Positions 35,314 to 44,277 of a DNA stretch of 64,000 nt are shown one piece after another. The DNA lies in assembly GCF_004364435.1 (NCBI RefSeq), contig NZ_SOCT01000006.1, positions 186,001-250,000 of the forward strand, written 5' to 3'. Numbering within the stretch: the stretch's first letter is position 1; each line of letters starts with the position of its first letter. Both the position numbers and the translations under genes were made by a program. The DNA is from Pseudomonas sp. LP_7_YM (GTDB lineage: Bacteria; Pseudomonadota; Gammaproteobacteria; Pseudomonadales; Pseudomonadaceae). Under the pieces are notes generated by a model that made no database searches, was not told the DNA's origin, and saw nothing but the letters and a program-made list of their open reading frames with translations.

Positions 35314-36104
35314 CCAGTGCCCTGATCCCCGAAGAAATCACCAGCCGCCGCCAGAGCGCATCGACCGGATTCAAACTCAACGTGCTTACCATGAACATGC
35401 ACATGGGCTTCGGCTTCCTCAATCGGCGTTTCATCCTGCCCGAACTACGCGATGCCGTGCGCAGCGTGTCGGCGGACGTGATTTTTCTGCAGGAGGTTCA
35501 CGGCGAACAGCAAAATCACGCGCAGAACGTCAAGAACTGGCCGACCACCTCCCAGTACGAGTTTCTCGCTGACAGCATGTGGAAGGATTTCGCCTATGGC
35601 CGCAATGCGGTTTATCCCCACGGCCATCACGGCAATGCGTTGTTGTCGAAGTACCCGATCCTGCGTCACGAAAACCTCGATATTTCCATCCTTGGCACCG
35701 AAGAGCGCGGCCTGCTGCATTGCGTGCTGGATGTGCCGCGCTTCGGCGAGGTGCATGCGATCTGTGTGCATCTGGGGCTCCGGGAAGCGCACCGGCAGCG
35801 GCAACTCGGTTTGATGGCCGACCTTGTCTCGCGCCTGCCCCCCGAGGCGCCGGTGATCATTGCCGGCGACTTCAATGACTGGCGGCAGAAGGCTGATGCC
35901 GTGTTGAGTGCAACCGGGCTGCGCGAAGTGTTCGTCGAATCGTTCGGCGCAGCGGCGAGAAGCTTTCCGGCGCGTTTCCCGCTGCTGCGTCTGGACCGCA
36001 TCTACGTGCGCAACGTCAAGGTCCGAGCGCCCAAGGTGCTATCGAACAGGCCTTGGTCGCACCTTTCCGATCATGCGCCCTTGGCGGTGGAGGTCACGCT
36101 ATGA
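35310..36104 (+). CDS. Endonuclease/exonuclease/phosphatase family protein (YbhP-like)
   Basis: A 264-residue EEP-fold protein: NVLTMNMHMGF, FLQEVHGEQ (metal-binding glutamate), HGNALLSKYPI, VIIAGDFNDW (catalytic Asp-Asn) and LSDHAPLAVEV (final Asp-His) are all present, so the active site is complete. Translation starts at TTG 35310, overlapping the preceding stop, with AAGGAG seven bases upstream. In enterobacteria a homologue (ybhP) sits next to clsB and ybhN, as here, so it probably acts on a phospholipid head group or phosphodiester linked to membrane lipid metabolism. Confidence 0.85.
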   Translation: MTSALIPEEITSRRQSASTGFKLNVLTMNMHMGFGFLNRRFILPELRDAVRSVSADVIFLQEVHGEQQNHAQNVKNWPTTSQYEFLADSMWKDFAYGRNAVYPHGHHGNALLSKYPILRHENLDISILGTEERGLLHCVLDVPRFGEVHAICVHLGLREAHRQRQLGLMADLVSRLPPEAPVIIAGDFNDWRQKADAVLSATGLREVFVESFGAAARSFPARFPLLRLDRIYVRNVKVRAPKVLSNRPWSHLSDHAPLAVEVTL

Positions 36105-37351
36105 CGTCTTTCAGCGATCAGTGCGGCGTGTGGCAAGACGGTAACTCGGTTGAGTTGCTGATCAACGGCGAAGACTTCTTTGGCAGGGTGTTCGAGTGTA
36201 TTCGGGCGGCGCGGCAGGAGGTGTTAATCGAGACCTTCATCATCTTCGAAGACCGGATCGGTGAGGGCCTGCAACAGGCAGCAATCGAGGCGGCGAGTCG
36301 GGGAGTGCGGGTGGTGATCACGGTCGATGACTATGGCACCAGCGACCTGAGCACGGCGTTCGTCCAGGCGATGATCACTGCAGGTGTGCAGATCCAGTTG
36401 TTCGACCCGCGTCCGAAATTGATGGGCATGCGCACGAACCTGTTTCGTCGCCTGCACCGCAAAATCGTGGTCATCGATGGCGAACTGGCGTTCATGGGCG
36501 GCATCAATTACAGCGTCGATCATATGTGTGATACGGGGATCACGGCCAAGCAGGACTATGCGGTGCTGGTGCGCGGACCGATCGTGGCGGATATCTATCG
36601 TTCGACGTTGAACATGCTGGCACCTGCGCTGCGCAAGTCCTTTTCGCCGCTCAAGGTGGTGACGCGCAAGGCCGGTAGCGCCCGCATGTTGATGGCCGAG
36701 CGGGATAACCATCGACACACGACCGACATCGAGGAGCAGTACCTGCTGGCCATGCGCAGTGCCAGCCAGCGCATCACCATTGCCAATGCTTATTTCTTCC
36801 CCAGCTACCGGTTTCTGCGTGAATTGCGCAACGCAGCCCGACGCGGGGTGAACGTCACGTTGATCCTTCAGGGTCAACCGGACATGCCCTTCGTTCGCGT
36901 ATGTTCGCGCCTGACGTACACCTGGCTGTTACGTGAGGGCGTGGTGATCCATGAATACAAGCAACGGGCGCTGCACGGCAAGGTCGCGCTGGTCGATCAG
37001 GAATGGTCCACCGTCGGATCCAGCAACCTCGATCCCTTGAGCCTGGCGCTCAATCTGGAAGCCAATCTGTTCATTCGTGATCGCTCGCTCAACCAGAAAC
37101 TTCACGAGCATCTGCAGCAATTGGCGGCTGCCCATAGCAAGCTGGTCAACCTCAACGGCTTGGCGAAAGGGCAGTGGTGGCGGGCGCCGATGATCTTTTT
37201 CAGCTTCCACTTCTTACGACATTTTCCGGCAATTGCCGGGCTGTTCCCGGTCCACGGACCGCGCCTGAAACCGGTGCGGGCGCCCGATGCCCTTCCAGAG
37301 GCCGAGGCGCTCAAGCACGAGTTGTCGCCAGACCAGGAGAAGTTGCTATGA
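36101..37351 (+). CDS. clsB: Cardiolipin synthase B (phospholipase D superfamily)
   Basis: A 416-residue enzyme with two HKD motifs: HRKIVVIDGELAFMGG in the N-terminal half and HGKVALVDQEWSTVGSSNLD in the C-terminal half, both complete. It condenses phosphatidyl groups to make cardiolipin at the inner membrane. The ATG overlaps the preceding stop (ATGA), and the next gene overlaps in the same way. Length and absence of N-terminal membrane helices fit ClsB rather than ClsA. Confidence 0.9.
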   Translation: MTSFSDQCGVWQDGNSVELLINGEDFFGRVFECIRAARQEVLIETFIIFEDRIGEGLQQAAIEAASRGVRVVITVDDYGTSDLSTAFVQAMITAGVQIQLFDPRPKLMGMRTNLFRRLHRKIVVIDGELAFMGGINYSVDHMCDTGITAKQDYAVLVRGPIVADIYRSTLNMLAPALRKSFSPLKVVTRKAGSARMLMAERDNHRHTTDIEEQYLLAMRSASQRITIANAYFFPSYRFLRELRNAARRGVNVTLILQGQPDMPFVRVCSRLTYTWLLREGVVIHEYKQRALHGKVALVDQEWSTVGSSNLDPLSLALNLEANLFIRDRSLNQKLHEHLQQLAAAHSKLVNLNGLAKGQWWRAPMIFFSFHFLRHFPAIAGLFPVHGPRLKPVRAPDALPEAEALKHELSPDQEKLL

Positions 37352-38355
37352 GCGGGGTGTCGCAAGCTGCAGAGGGCCCTGATAAATCGTCGGAATCGGC
37401 TAAGCACGGTCCGTGGCTGAAGTGGGCCAAGCGCGGGTTCACGCTGTTTTTCTTTATCGCCGTGCCTGTATTGCTGTTCACGCTGATGAAAAACCTCGAC
37501 TGGAATGAGGTCACCCACGCGCTGGAATCGTACAAGCCCGGCACCTTGGCGCTGGGGTTCGTGGTGGCAGCCGGCAGCTATTTGACCTATTGCGGATTTG
37601 ATGTACTGGCTCGGCGCTATACCGAACACAAGCTGTCGGTGACGCAGATCATACCGGTGACCTTCGTCTGCTATGCCTTCAACCTCAATCTGAGTTCATG
37701 GGTGGGAGGCATCGCCTTGCGTTATCGGCTCTACTCGCGTCTGGGGCTGGATGTACCCACCATTACGCGGATTCTAAGCCTGAGCCTGATCACCAATTGG
37801 CTGGGCTACATGCTGCTGGGCGGTTTCGTGTTTGCGGGCGGGTTCATTGATCTGCCCGATGGCTGGAAGATCGGCGACACCACGCTGCAACTGATCGGCT
37901 TTGTCCTGCTGGTGGTGTGTTTCGGCTACTTTGTGGCCTGTCGGTTTTCCCGCAAACGCACCTGGACGGTGCGCAAGCAGCAACTGGTATTGCCATCGCT
38001 CAACCAAGCGTTGCGCCAGGCATTGCTGGGTGCATTGAACTGGGGCCTGATGGCGCTGCTGATTTATGTGCTGTTGCCGGAAAACGCCTTTTATCCAGCA
38101 GTACTGGGCATTCTGCTGATCAGCAGCATTGCCGGGGTCATCGCGCATATCCCGGCCGGGTTGGGGGTGCTGGAAACGGTTTTCATCACGCTGATGCAGC
38201 ACCAGTTCAGCAAGGGCCAACTGCTGGCGGCGCTGATCGGCTACCGGGTGATCTACTTTCTGATTCCGCTGATTCTGGCAGTGGTGGTGTACCTGGTACT
38301 GGAAAACCGGGCCAAAGCGATGCGCAGCAAGAACCAAGCGCGCATGGCCCAGTGA
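37348..38355 (+). CDS. YbhN-like membrane protein (LPG synthase TM / UPF0104 family)
   Basis: A 335-residue inner-membrane protein with about eight hydrophobic helices and family stretches NLNLSSWVGGIALRYRLYSRLG and AHIPAGLGVLE. Relatives form the membrane part of lysyl-phosphatidylglycerol synthases (flippase-like) but this one has no C-terminal aminoacyl-transferase domain. It ends the DUF72-EEP-clsB-ybhN run, an arrangement known in part from E. coli ybhPON, so a role in moving or organising anionic phospholipids is likely. A REP-type repeat follows. Confidence 0.85.
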   Translation: MSGVSQAAEGPDKSSESAKHGPWLKWAKRGFTLFFFIAVPVLLFTLMKNLDWNEVTHALESYKPGTLALGFVVAAGSYLTYCGFDVLARRYTEHKLSVTQIIPVTFVCYAFNLNLSSWVGGIALRYRLYSRLGLDVPTITRILSLSLITNWLGYMLLGGFVFAGGFIDLPDGWKIGDTTLQLIGFVLLVVCFGYFVACRFSRKRTWTVRKQQLVLPSLNQALRQALLGALNWGLMALLIYVLLPENAFYPAVLGILLISSIAGVIAHIPAGLGVLETVFITLMQHQFSKGQLLAALIGYRVIYFLIPLILAVVVYLVLENRAKAMRSKNQARMAQ

Positions 38356-38393
38356 TACGGATAGCCGAGAGCGATGGATCGACTGTACCGCCG

Positions 38394-38419
38394 TTTCGCG
38401 AATGAATTTGCTCCCACAG
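38394..38419. repeat. REP-type element
   Basis: TTTCGCGAATGAATTTGCTC (start) followed by CCACAG is a single copy of the Pseudomonas REP sequence family, located between the convergent ybhN-like and chemoreceptor genes, a typical site for these. Confidence 0.6.
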
Positions 38420-38444
38420 AGGTTGCTTGGATGAAGGCTTTCAA

Positions 38445-39758
38445 TCAGTCCCTCCCCGCGAACATCCTGACTGCTTCGACCGCTTCATGAGCACCCGTGC
38501 TGATCTGCACGATGGAGGCCCCGGCCTGGTTAGCCAGCTCCACGCCCCTGGCTGCGTTGCTGCGGGTATTGTCCATGCTGACGATCGCCTGACGCGTCTC
38601 ATTCTGGATCAGCTGGATCATCCCCGAAATTTCCTCGGTCGAGCGGCTGGTACGTCCCGCCAGTTGGCGCACTTCGTCGGCGACCACGGCGAACCCACGG
38701 CCCTGATCCCCGGCGCGCGCAGCTTCGATGGCGGCATTGAGCGCCAGCAGGTTGGTCTGGTCGGCAATGCTGCGGATGGTGTTGACGATGGCGGTAATCT
38801 GCTCGGAGCGCTCGCCCAGCAGGCCGATAACCCGTGACGAATCTTCGATATTGCGCGAAATCTCGCGCATTTCCCCCGCAGCCTGCTGAATCACCTGAGT
38901 ACCTTGCTCGGCGACTTTCCGGGTCTGCACCGAGATGTGATACGCCTGCGCTGCGCTCTGGGAATCCTGTTCGTGTTTTTCGATGCGAGCGGTCACGTCC
39001 GAGGCGAACTTGACGATTTTGCTCAGCGTACCGCCGGCGTCGTAGACCGGGTTGTAAGAAGCCTCGAGCCAAAGCGTCTGCCCGTGTTTACCCACGCGCT
39101 TGTACTGCCCGTTGAAAAACTCGCCTTTGTTCAGTCGCCGCCAAAAATCCTGATACTGCTCGCCACGGGTCAGTTCAGGGGGGCATAACAGTGTGTGATT
39201 CTTGCCCAGCAACTCCTGCCGGCTGTAACCCAATAAACGCAGAAGATTGTCATTGGCCGCGATGATCTTGCCGTCCAGATCGAATTCGATCACCGCCATG
39301 GCGCGGTCGATGGCCTGCAGCTTGTTGCGGCTTTCGCTCTCGGCGCGAAGCTTTTCGGTCACGTCCATCGCGTACTTGACGATCTTGACCACCTTGCCGC
39401 TGGTATTCCGCACGGGGTTATAACTGGCTTCCAGCCAAACCGCCGCTCCGTCTCCTGCCACCCGCTGAAAAGTCGCGGACACAAACTCGCCACTGCGCAG
39501 GCGTGACCACAGCTGCGAATATTCGCTGCTGCGGGCGTAATCGGGCGTGCAGAACATGCGGTGTTCTTTGCCCATTACCTGCTCGGGGCGATAACGCATG
39601 GCTTTGAAAAAGTTGTCATTGGCCTTGAGCACGACGCCATTGAGGTCGAACTCGATGCTTGCCATGGAGCGGCTGATAGCCTCCAGCAGACTGGCCTGAT
39701 GCGCGACAGTCAGTTGCAGGTCCTGGATGATTTTGTTTTTGGACGAATCGAAAAACAT
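38445..39758 (-). CDS. Soluble two-PAS chemoreceptor, BdlA-like
   Basis: A 437-residue cytoplasmic protein with two tandem PAS domains (about 15-125 and 140-245; each with IEFDL and WLEASYNPV, then IVK[FY]AxDVT) and a C-terminal methyl-accepting signalling domain including IADQTNLLALNAAIEAARAG and RGFAVVADEVRQLAGRT. There are no membrane helices. This order and size match the BdlA (biofilm dispersion) and Aer-like soluble receptors. It may sense redox or an internal signal through haem or flavin in PAS; the ligand is not seen. ATG 39758 is taken because the longer frame upstream is unlike protein. Confidence 0.8.
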   Translation of the reverse strand: MFFDSSKNKIIQDLQLTVAHQASLLEAISRSMASIEFDLNGVVLKANDNFFKAMRYRPEQVMGKEHRMFCTPDYARSSEYSQLWSRLRSGEFVSATFQRVAGDGAAVWLEASYNPVRNTSGKVVKIVKYAMDVTEKLRAESESRNKLQAIDRAMAVIEFDLDGKIIAANDNLLRLLGYSRQELLGKNHTLLCPPELTRGEQYQDFWRRLNKGEFFNGQYKRVGKHGQTLWLEASYNPVYDAGGTLSKIVKFASDVTARIEKHEQDSQSAAQAYHISVQTRKVAEQGTQVIQQAAGEMREISRNIEDSSRVIGLLGERSEQITAIVNTIRSIADQTNLLALNAAIEAARAGDQGRGFAVVADEVRQLAGRTSRSTEEISGMIQLIQNETRQAIVSMDNTRSNAARGVELANQAGASIVQISTGAHEAVEAVRMFAGRD

Positions 39759-39928
39759 GATGGTGGCTCGGGCTGATGGAACGACGAAGGGATCCCATTC
39801 CGTGGCCTTGAGAGCGCAGGTCAACACTCAGCTGCGATTTCCGTTTTGCAGTGACGCGATCATCACAAACGAAATGTCAAAAAGCTACACATAACTTGTA
39901 CAAATTTTAGAGCTTGTACAGGATTGTC

Positions 39929-39963
39929 GCTGTGTGAGCTTCTGGTTGCTGTGTGAGCTTCTG
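39929..39963. repeat. 16-bp tandem direct repeat
   Basis: GCTGTGTGAGCTTCTG occurs at 39929-39944 and exactly again at 39948-39963, separated by GTT. Likely a slippage duplication in non-coding DNA; no function is evident. Confidence 0.6.
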
Positions 39964-40075
39964 AAGGTTACGACAGTAGCGAAGCGGAGTATCAGGCAGA
40001 CCCGGTTTAGCAGCGTTCGCTGCCGTCGAAACCTGCGACGTCTGCCACGGGGATAATGCAGGCGCGTAAAGTTCT

Positions 40076-40161
40076 CTGTGGGAGCGCATTCATTCGCGAA
40101 AGCCAGTACAGGCGATGAAACTGGGTTGGCTGTACCGGCCTCTTGCGAATAAATCCCACCG
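40076..40161. repeat. Inverted pair of REP-type elements
   Basis: CTGTGGGAGCGCATTCATTC with CGCGAA (40076-40101) faces CTCTTGCGAATAAATCCCAC (from 40140), forming a divergent REP pair of the kind common between pseudomonad genes. It follows the 3' end of the RpiR-type gene. Confidence 0.6.
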
Positions 40162-40204
40162 TTGAGTTCAGCGTCGTCTCCAAGACCGCGACCGGCTCCG
40201 GTTT

Positions 40205-41128
40205 TTAATCTTCGAAACCCACCTGCTCCGACATCTCGTCCACCTTCAGCTCCAGCCGATACGCCACTGCGATAAATAACGCCTGACACAAACACAGCGT
40301 TGCACTCAGCGAACGGAACGCAAACGAACTGCCTTCATTGACCAGCAATACCGCGTTGGCGCGTTTGGCCAGCGGCGACAGATTGCTGTCGGTAATGATC
40401 AAGGTTTTGGCTTGATGATGCTGGGCGATGCGCAGGCAGTGCTGGGTTTCCTTGCCGTAAGGGGTAAAGCTGATGGCGATCACCAGGTCATTGGCGCGCA
40501 CGCTGCGCATCTGTTCGCGGTAGCTGCCGCCCAGCCCTGAGATCAGATGAATGCGCTTGTTGGTGTGTTGCAGGTTGTACACCAGATAATCGGCAACGGC
40601 GAACGAGCGGCGCACGCCGACCACATAAATGTTGTCGGCATTGACCACCAGGTCCACTGCTTTTTCAAAGGCTTCGTCATCCAGTTCCAGCGCCAGGCGC
40701 TCAAGCCCCGACAGTGTGGCGTTGACGCATTCGCGCGCCAGATCGCCACCGCTGGCCTTCTTCGATTTGTTGGCGATCATGCTGCGGATGCGCTGCTGGT
40801 AGTTCTGCACCGGCGTGGCTTTATGCGTGTAGGCCTCGCGAAACAGCGCCTGCATTTCGCTGAATCCGCTGAATCCGAAACGCTGGGAGAAGCGCACGAT
40901 GGCTGAGGGATGCACCTCGCATTCACGGGCAATGTCGCTGATGCGGTCGACCATGATCCGGTCACTCTGCTGGCTCATGTAGCTGGCAATGCGTTTGAGC
41001 TGGCGCGGCAGGCCTTCGTATTCGGCAGTGATCAGCTTGAGCAGTGCATCGGCGGTTTCCGGCGCATTGACGGGCGACGGCGCGCTGTCGTCGGTATCTG
41101 GCAAAGCTGGCTGATCAGTGCTGGACAT
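40205..41128 (-). CDS. RpiR/MurR-family regulator of inositol catabolism
   Basis: A 307-residue regulator with an N-terminal RpiR helix-turn-helix (LPRQLKRIASYMSQQSDRIM, then VHPSAIVRFSQRFGFSGFSE) and a C-terminal SIS sugar-phosphate-binding domain (VDLVVNADNIYVVGVRRSFA; ISFTPYGKETQH). It is transcribed divergently from iolC with 234 bases between the starts, the standard position for a local regulator. It likely senses an inositol-pathway intermediate such as a deoxy-gluconate phosphate. A GAGGA ribosome site supports ATG 41128. It would bind the GTGGAA/TTCCAC site at 41226. Confidence 0.85.
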   Translation of the reverse strand: MSSTDQPALPDTDDSAPSPVNAPETADALLKLITAEYEGLPRQLKRIASYMSQQSDRIMVDRISDIARECEVHPSAIVRFSQRFGFSGFSEMQALFREAYTHKATPVQNYQQRIRSMIANKSKKASGGDLARECVNATLSGLERLALELDDEAFEKAVDLVVNADNIYVVGVRRSFAVADYLVYNLQHTNKRIHLISGLGGSYREQMRSVRANDLVIAISFTPYGKETQHCLRIAQHHQAKTLIITDSNLSPLAKRANAVLLVNEGSSFAFRSLSATLCLCQALFIAVAYRLELKVDEMSEQVGFED

Positions 41129-41225
41129 GCGGTCAATTCCTCAGGCTTCTCTTATGGCCCGCAGTTTACAGGGCTTGTGGGTTATATCCTGCCTGTTTAG
41201 CACGATCTGTCATCCTTTGCTTGAG

Positions 41226-41243
41226 GTGGAAAAAATATTCCAC
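41226..41243. promoter_or_regulatory. Operator candidate GTGGAA-N6-TTCCAC
   Basis: A perfect 6-bp inverted repeat with an AAAATA centre in the shared rpiR/iolC promoter region, 24 bases upstream of the predicted iolC -35 box. RpiR-type regulators often bind such GGAA/TTCC sites with AT-rich centres. A related site is found at 50037. Confidence 0.55.
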
Positions 41244-41266
41244 ATGAAAAAAATTTAGAAAAAACA

Positions 41267-41295
41267 TTGCTCCTTGCTTCTGCCCGTTCTAGTCT
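41267..41295 (+). promoter_or_regulatory. Candidate iol operon promoter
   Basis: TTGCTC (41267-41272) and TAGTCT (41290-41295) are separated by 17 bases, a fair sigma-70 pair, 68 bases before the iolC start codon. Confidence 0.4.
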
Positions 41296-41362
41296 GCATC
41301 CACAGACAGGCATCGAGCCCTCGGGCTTGAGCCAAGGCTTAATAAAAATAAAAGGAGCCAGC

Positions 41363-43300
41363 ATGGGCCAGACTCGTTTTGCCAGTGGGCGTCCATTGGA
41401 CGTGGTATGCCTGGGGCGCCTGGGCGTCGATCTTTATGCGCAGCAGATTGGTGCGCGCCTTGAAGACGTCAGCAGTTTCGCTAAATACCTGGGCGGTTCC
41501 TCCGCCAATATCGCGTTTGGCACCGCACGCCTGGGCGTCAAGTCAGCCATGCTGACTCGCGTCGGCAACGATCACATGGGGCGTTTTCTGGTCGAGTCCC
41601 TGGCTCGCGAAGGCTGCGATGTCAGCGGCATCAAGGTCGATGCCGAGCGCCTCACCGCCATGGTTCTGCTGGGCATCAAGGACCGCGAGACCTTTCCGTT
41701 GGTGTTCTATCGGGAAAACTGCGCCGACATGGCCCTGTGCGCCGAAGATATCAACGAAGCGCAGATCGCCTCAAGTAAAGCGCTGCTCATCACCGGCACC
41801 CACTTCTCTACCGACCAGGTGTTCAAGGCCAGCAGCGTGGCGCTGGACCATGCCGAAAAACACGCTGTCAAACGCGTACTCGATATTGACTATCGCCCGG
41901 TGCTTTGGGGGCTGACCGGCAAGGCAGATGGCGAAACCCGTTTTGTGGCGGATCAGAAGGTCAGTCAGCACGTGCAACGCATCCTGCCGCGTTTCGACCT
42001 GATCGTTGGCACCGAAGAAGAATTCCTGATTGCCGGTGGGGCGGCCGATCTGCTCGGCGCCTTGCGCAAGGTCCGCGAGCTGACGGCGGCGACACTTGTG
42101 GTCAAGCTCGGCCCTCAGGGCTGCACGGTGATTCACGGCGCCATTCCTTCACGGCTCCAAGATGGTGCGATTTACCCCGGCGTGCGCGTGGAAGTCCTCA
42201 ATGTGCTGGGCGCGGGCGACGCATTCATGTCGGGCTTCCTTAAAGGTTGGCTTAATGAGGAGAGTGACGAACGCTGCTGTCAGCTTGCCAATGCCTGCGG
42301 CGGGTTAGTGGTCTCCCGCCATGCCTGTGCCCCGGCCATGCCGACGCTGGTAGAACTGGAGTACCTGTTCAGCAGCCCGGTGCCGGTTACCCGGCCCGAT
42401 CAGGATCTGGTCCTGCAACGTCTGCATCAGGTCAGCGTGCCGCGCAAACAGTGGAAACAGCTGTTCATCTTCGCCTTCGACCACCGTGGGCAGTTAGTGG
42501 AACTGGCGCAGAAGGCAGGGCGTGACCTGGCCTGCATCGGTCAGCTCAAGCAGCTGTTCATTCAGGCGGTAGAGCGGGTCGAGGCTGACCTGAAAAAGCG
42601 CGGCATCGAAGCGGATGTCGGCCTGCTGGCCGATCAGCGTTTCGGCCAGGATTCGTTGAACACGGCCACCGGAAGGGGCTGGTGGATCGCCCGGCCGGTC
42701 GAAGTGCAAGGCTCGCGGCCATTGGCGTTCGAACACGGCCGTTCGGTGGGCAGCAATCTGCTCACATGGCCCAAAGAGCAGATCATCAAGTGCCTGGTGC
42801 AATACCACCCGGATGACGAACCGCTGCTGCGCCTGGAACAGGAAGCGCAGTTGATGGGGCTGTATCAGGCATCTCAGGCCAGTGGCCATGAACTGCTGCT
42901 GGAAATCATCCCGCCGAAAGATCAACCTGGCAGCCACCCCGATGTGATCTACCGTGCGTTGAAGCGCTTGTACAACCTCGGGATCTACCCGGCGTGGTGG
43001 AAGATCGAAACGCAATCGGCCCAGGTTTGGGAAAAACTCGATGCCCTGATCCAGGAGCGCGATCCGTATTGCCGAGGCGTGGTGCTGCTGGGGCTCAACG
43101 CGCCGGCCGAAACCCTTGCTGCCGGTTTTCGCGCTGCCGGTAACAGCACGACTTGCCGCGGCTTTGCCGTGGGCCGCACGATTTTCCACGAACCGAGCCG
43201 CGCCTGGCTGGAAGGGGAGATCGACGACGCCGGGCTGATCAGTCGCGTGCAGAGCACGTTTGGCTTTTTGATCGAGTCCTGGCGCGAGGCGAGAGCCTGA
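41363..43300 (+). CDS. iolC: 5-dehydro-2-deoxygluconokinase fused to DUF2090 domain
   Basis: A 645-residue protein. The first half (1 to about 335) is a PfkB-type sugar kinase: CLGRLGVDLYAQQIGARLED, LGGSSANIAFGTARLG and the anion-hole/base motif VLNVLGAGDAFMSGF. The second half is the DUF2090 aldolase-like barrel often fused to proteobacterial IolC (FAFDHRGQLVELAQKAG). It phosphorylates 2-deoxy-5-keto-gluconate in the inositol pathway; the barrel may act as the IolJ-like aldolase that cleaves the phosphorylated product, which would explain why no separate iolJ is present here. ATG 41363 follows AAAGGAG. First gene of the iol run. Confidence 0.9.
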   Translation: MGQTRFASGRPLDVVCLGRLGVDLYAQQIGARLEDVSSFAKYLGGSSANIAFGTARLGVKSAMLTRVGNDHMGRFLVESLAREGCDVSGIKVDAERLTAMVLLGIKDRETFPLVFYRENCADMALCAEDINEAQIASSKALLITGTHFSTDQVFKASSVALDHAEKHAVKRVLDIDYRPVLWGLTGKADGETRFVADQKVSQHVQRILPRFDLIVGTEEEFLIAGGAADLLGALRKVRELTAATLVVKLGPQGCTVIHGAIPSRLQDGAIYPGVRVEVLNVLGAGDAFMSGFLKGWLNEESDERCCQLANACGGLVVSRHACAPAMPTLVELEYLFSSPVPVTRPDQDLVLQRLHQVSVPRKQWKQLFIFAFDHRGQLVELAQKAGRDLACIGQLKQLFIQAVERVEADLKKRGIEADVGLLADQRFGQDSLNTATGRGWWIARPVEVQGSRPLAFEHGRSVGSNLLTWPKEQIIKCLVQYHPDDEPLLRLEQEAQLMGLYQASQASGHELLLEIIPPKDQPGSHPDVIYRALKRLYNLGIYPAWWKIETQSAQVWEKLDALIQERDPYCRGVVLLGLNAPAETLAAGFRAAGNSTTCRGFAVGRTIFHEPSRAWLEGEIDDAGLISRVQSTFGFLIESWREARA

Positions 43301-43354
43301 TTTCGTAGGACGCGTGAACACTTTCAAGGCGACAAAAACAATAAAGGTGCAGCC

Positions 43355-44275
43355 ATGCCCGCTTCCGCAATTCGAATTGGCATCAACCCGATTTCCTGGA
43401 GTAACGACGACTTGCCCGCCCTTGGAGGCGAAACCCCGCTGAGTACGGCGCTGGCTGAGGGTAAGGAAATCGGCTACGAGGGTTTCGAGCTCAACGGCAA
43501 ATTTCCCAAGGACGGCAAAGGCGTGGCTGACGTGCTGAGGCCCCATGATCTGGCACTGGTATCGGGCTGGTACTCCGGTCGCCTGGCCAGCCGCTCGGTG
43601 GCCGAAGAGATCCAAGCCATTGGTGCCCACGTCGAACTGCTCAAATACAACGGCGCCAAGGTACTGGTGTATGGCGAGGTGGCGGACGCGATTCAGGGAC
43701 AACGCATTCGTCTGGTCGAGCGCCCGCGCTTTCATAGCGATACCGCTTGGCGGGAGTACGCTGACAAGCTGACGGAGCTGGCGCGTTTTACCCTCTCCCA
43801 AGGCGTACGCCTGGGCTATCACCACCACATGGGCGCCTACATCGAATCCCCCGAAGACATCGACACACTCATGGCCCTGACCGGCAGCGAGGTCGGCTTG
43901 TTGTTCGATTCAGGGCATTGCTACATGGGCGGCGGTGAGCCCTTGCAGGTCCTGCGCAAACACATCGACCGAGTCTGTCACGTGCATTTCAAGGACGTGC
44001 GCAAAGCGGTGGTGCAACTGGCGCGCAATAATTTGTGGAGCTTCCCGGACTGCATCGTCAACGGCACGTTTACTGTGCCAGGCGATGGCGACATCGATTT
44101 CGCCGCGCTGCTGGATGTGTTGATACACGCCCGCTACGAAGGCTGGCTGGTGGTCGAGGCGGAACAGGATCCGGCTGTGGCGCCGAGCTATGCCTACGCT
44201 AAAAAAGGCTATGACACGCTGCGCAATCTGTTGGCCGCCACCCATGAACAGAACCCTGCACAAAGGAGCCTGTGA
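43355..44275 (+). CDS. iolE: Inosose dehydratase
   Basis: A 306-residue TIM-barrel enzyme that dehydrates 2-keto-myo-inositol. Family marks are RIGINPISWSNDDLPALGG, YHHHMGAYIESPEDID, LLFDSGHCYMGGG and CHVHFKDVR, with the metal-binding His/Glu/Asp set. It lies 54 bases after iolC with AAGGTG before the ATG. Its stop (44273-44275) lies just upstream of the iolB start. Confidence 0.92.
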   Translation: MPASAIRIGINPISWSNDDLPALGGETPLSTALAEGKEIGYEGFELNGKFPKDGKGVADVLRPHDLALVSGWYSGRLASRSVAEEIQAIGAHVELLKYNGAKVLVYGEVADAIQGQRIRLVERPRFHSDTAWREYADKLTELARFTLSQGVRLGYHHHMGAYIESPEDIDTLMALTGSEVGLLFDSGHCYMGGGEPLQVLRKHIDRVCHVHFKDVRKAVVQLARNNLWSFPDCIVNGTFTVPGDGDIDFAALLDVLIHARYEGWLVVEAEQDPAVAPSYAYAKKGYDTLRNLLAATHEQNPAQRSL

Positions 44276-44277
44276 AC

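Larger units (their letters stand above)
39759..40204. other. Intergenic region with direct repeats and a REP pair
   Basis: No gene is visible in these 446 bases. They hold a repeated CTTGTACA (39895-39902 and 39913-39920), a repeated 16-mer (39929-39944 and 39948-39963) and an inverted REP pair (40076-40161). The CTTGTACA repeats are close to the start of the chemoreceptor gene and could be operator half-sites. Confidence 0.4.

Noticed and set aside
36224..36877. Minus-strand open frame inside clsB
   Set aside because: Antisense to an intact two-HKD enzyme; no independent support.
42494..43828. Long minus-strand open frame across iolC and iolE
   Set aside because: Antisense shadow of two clear inositol genes; high-GC third positions keep the opposite frame open.
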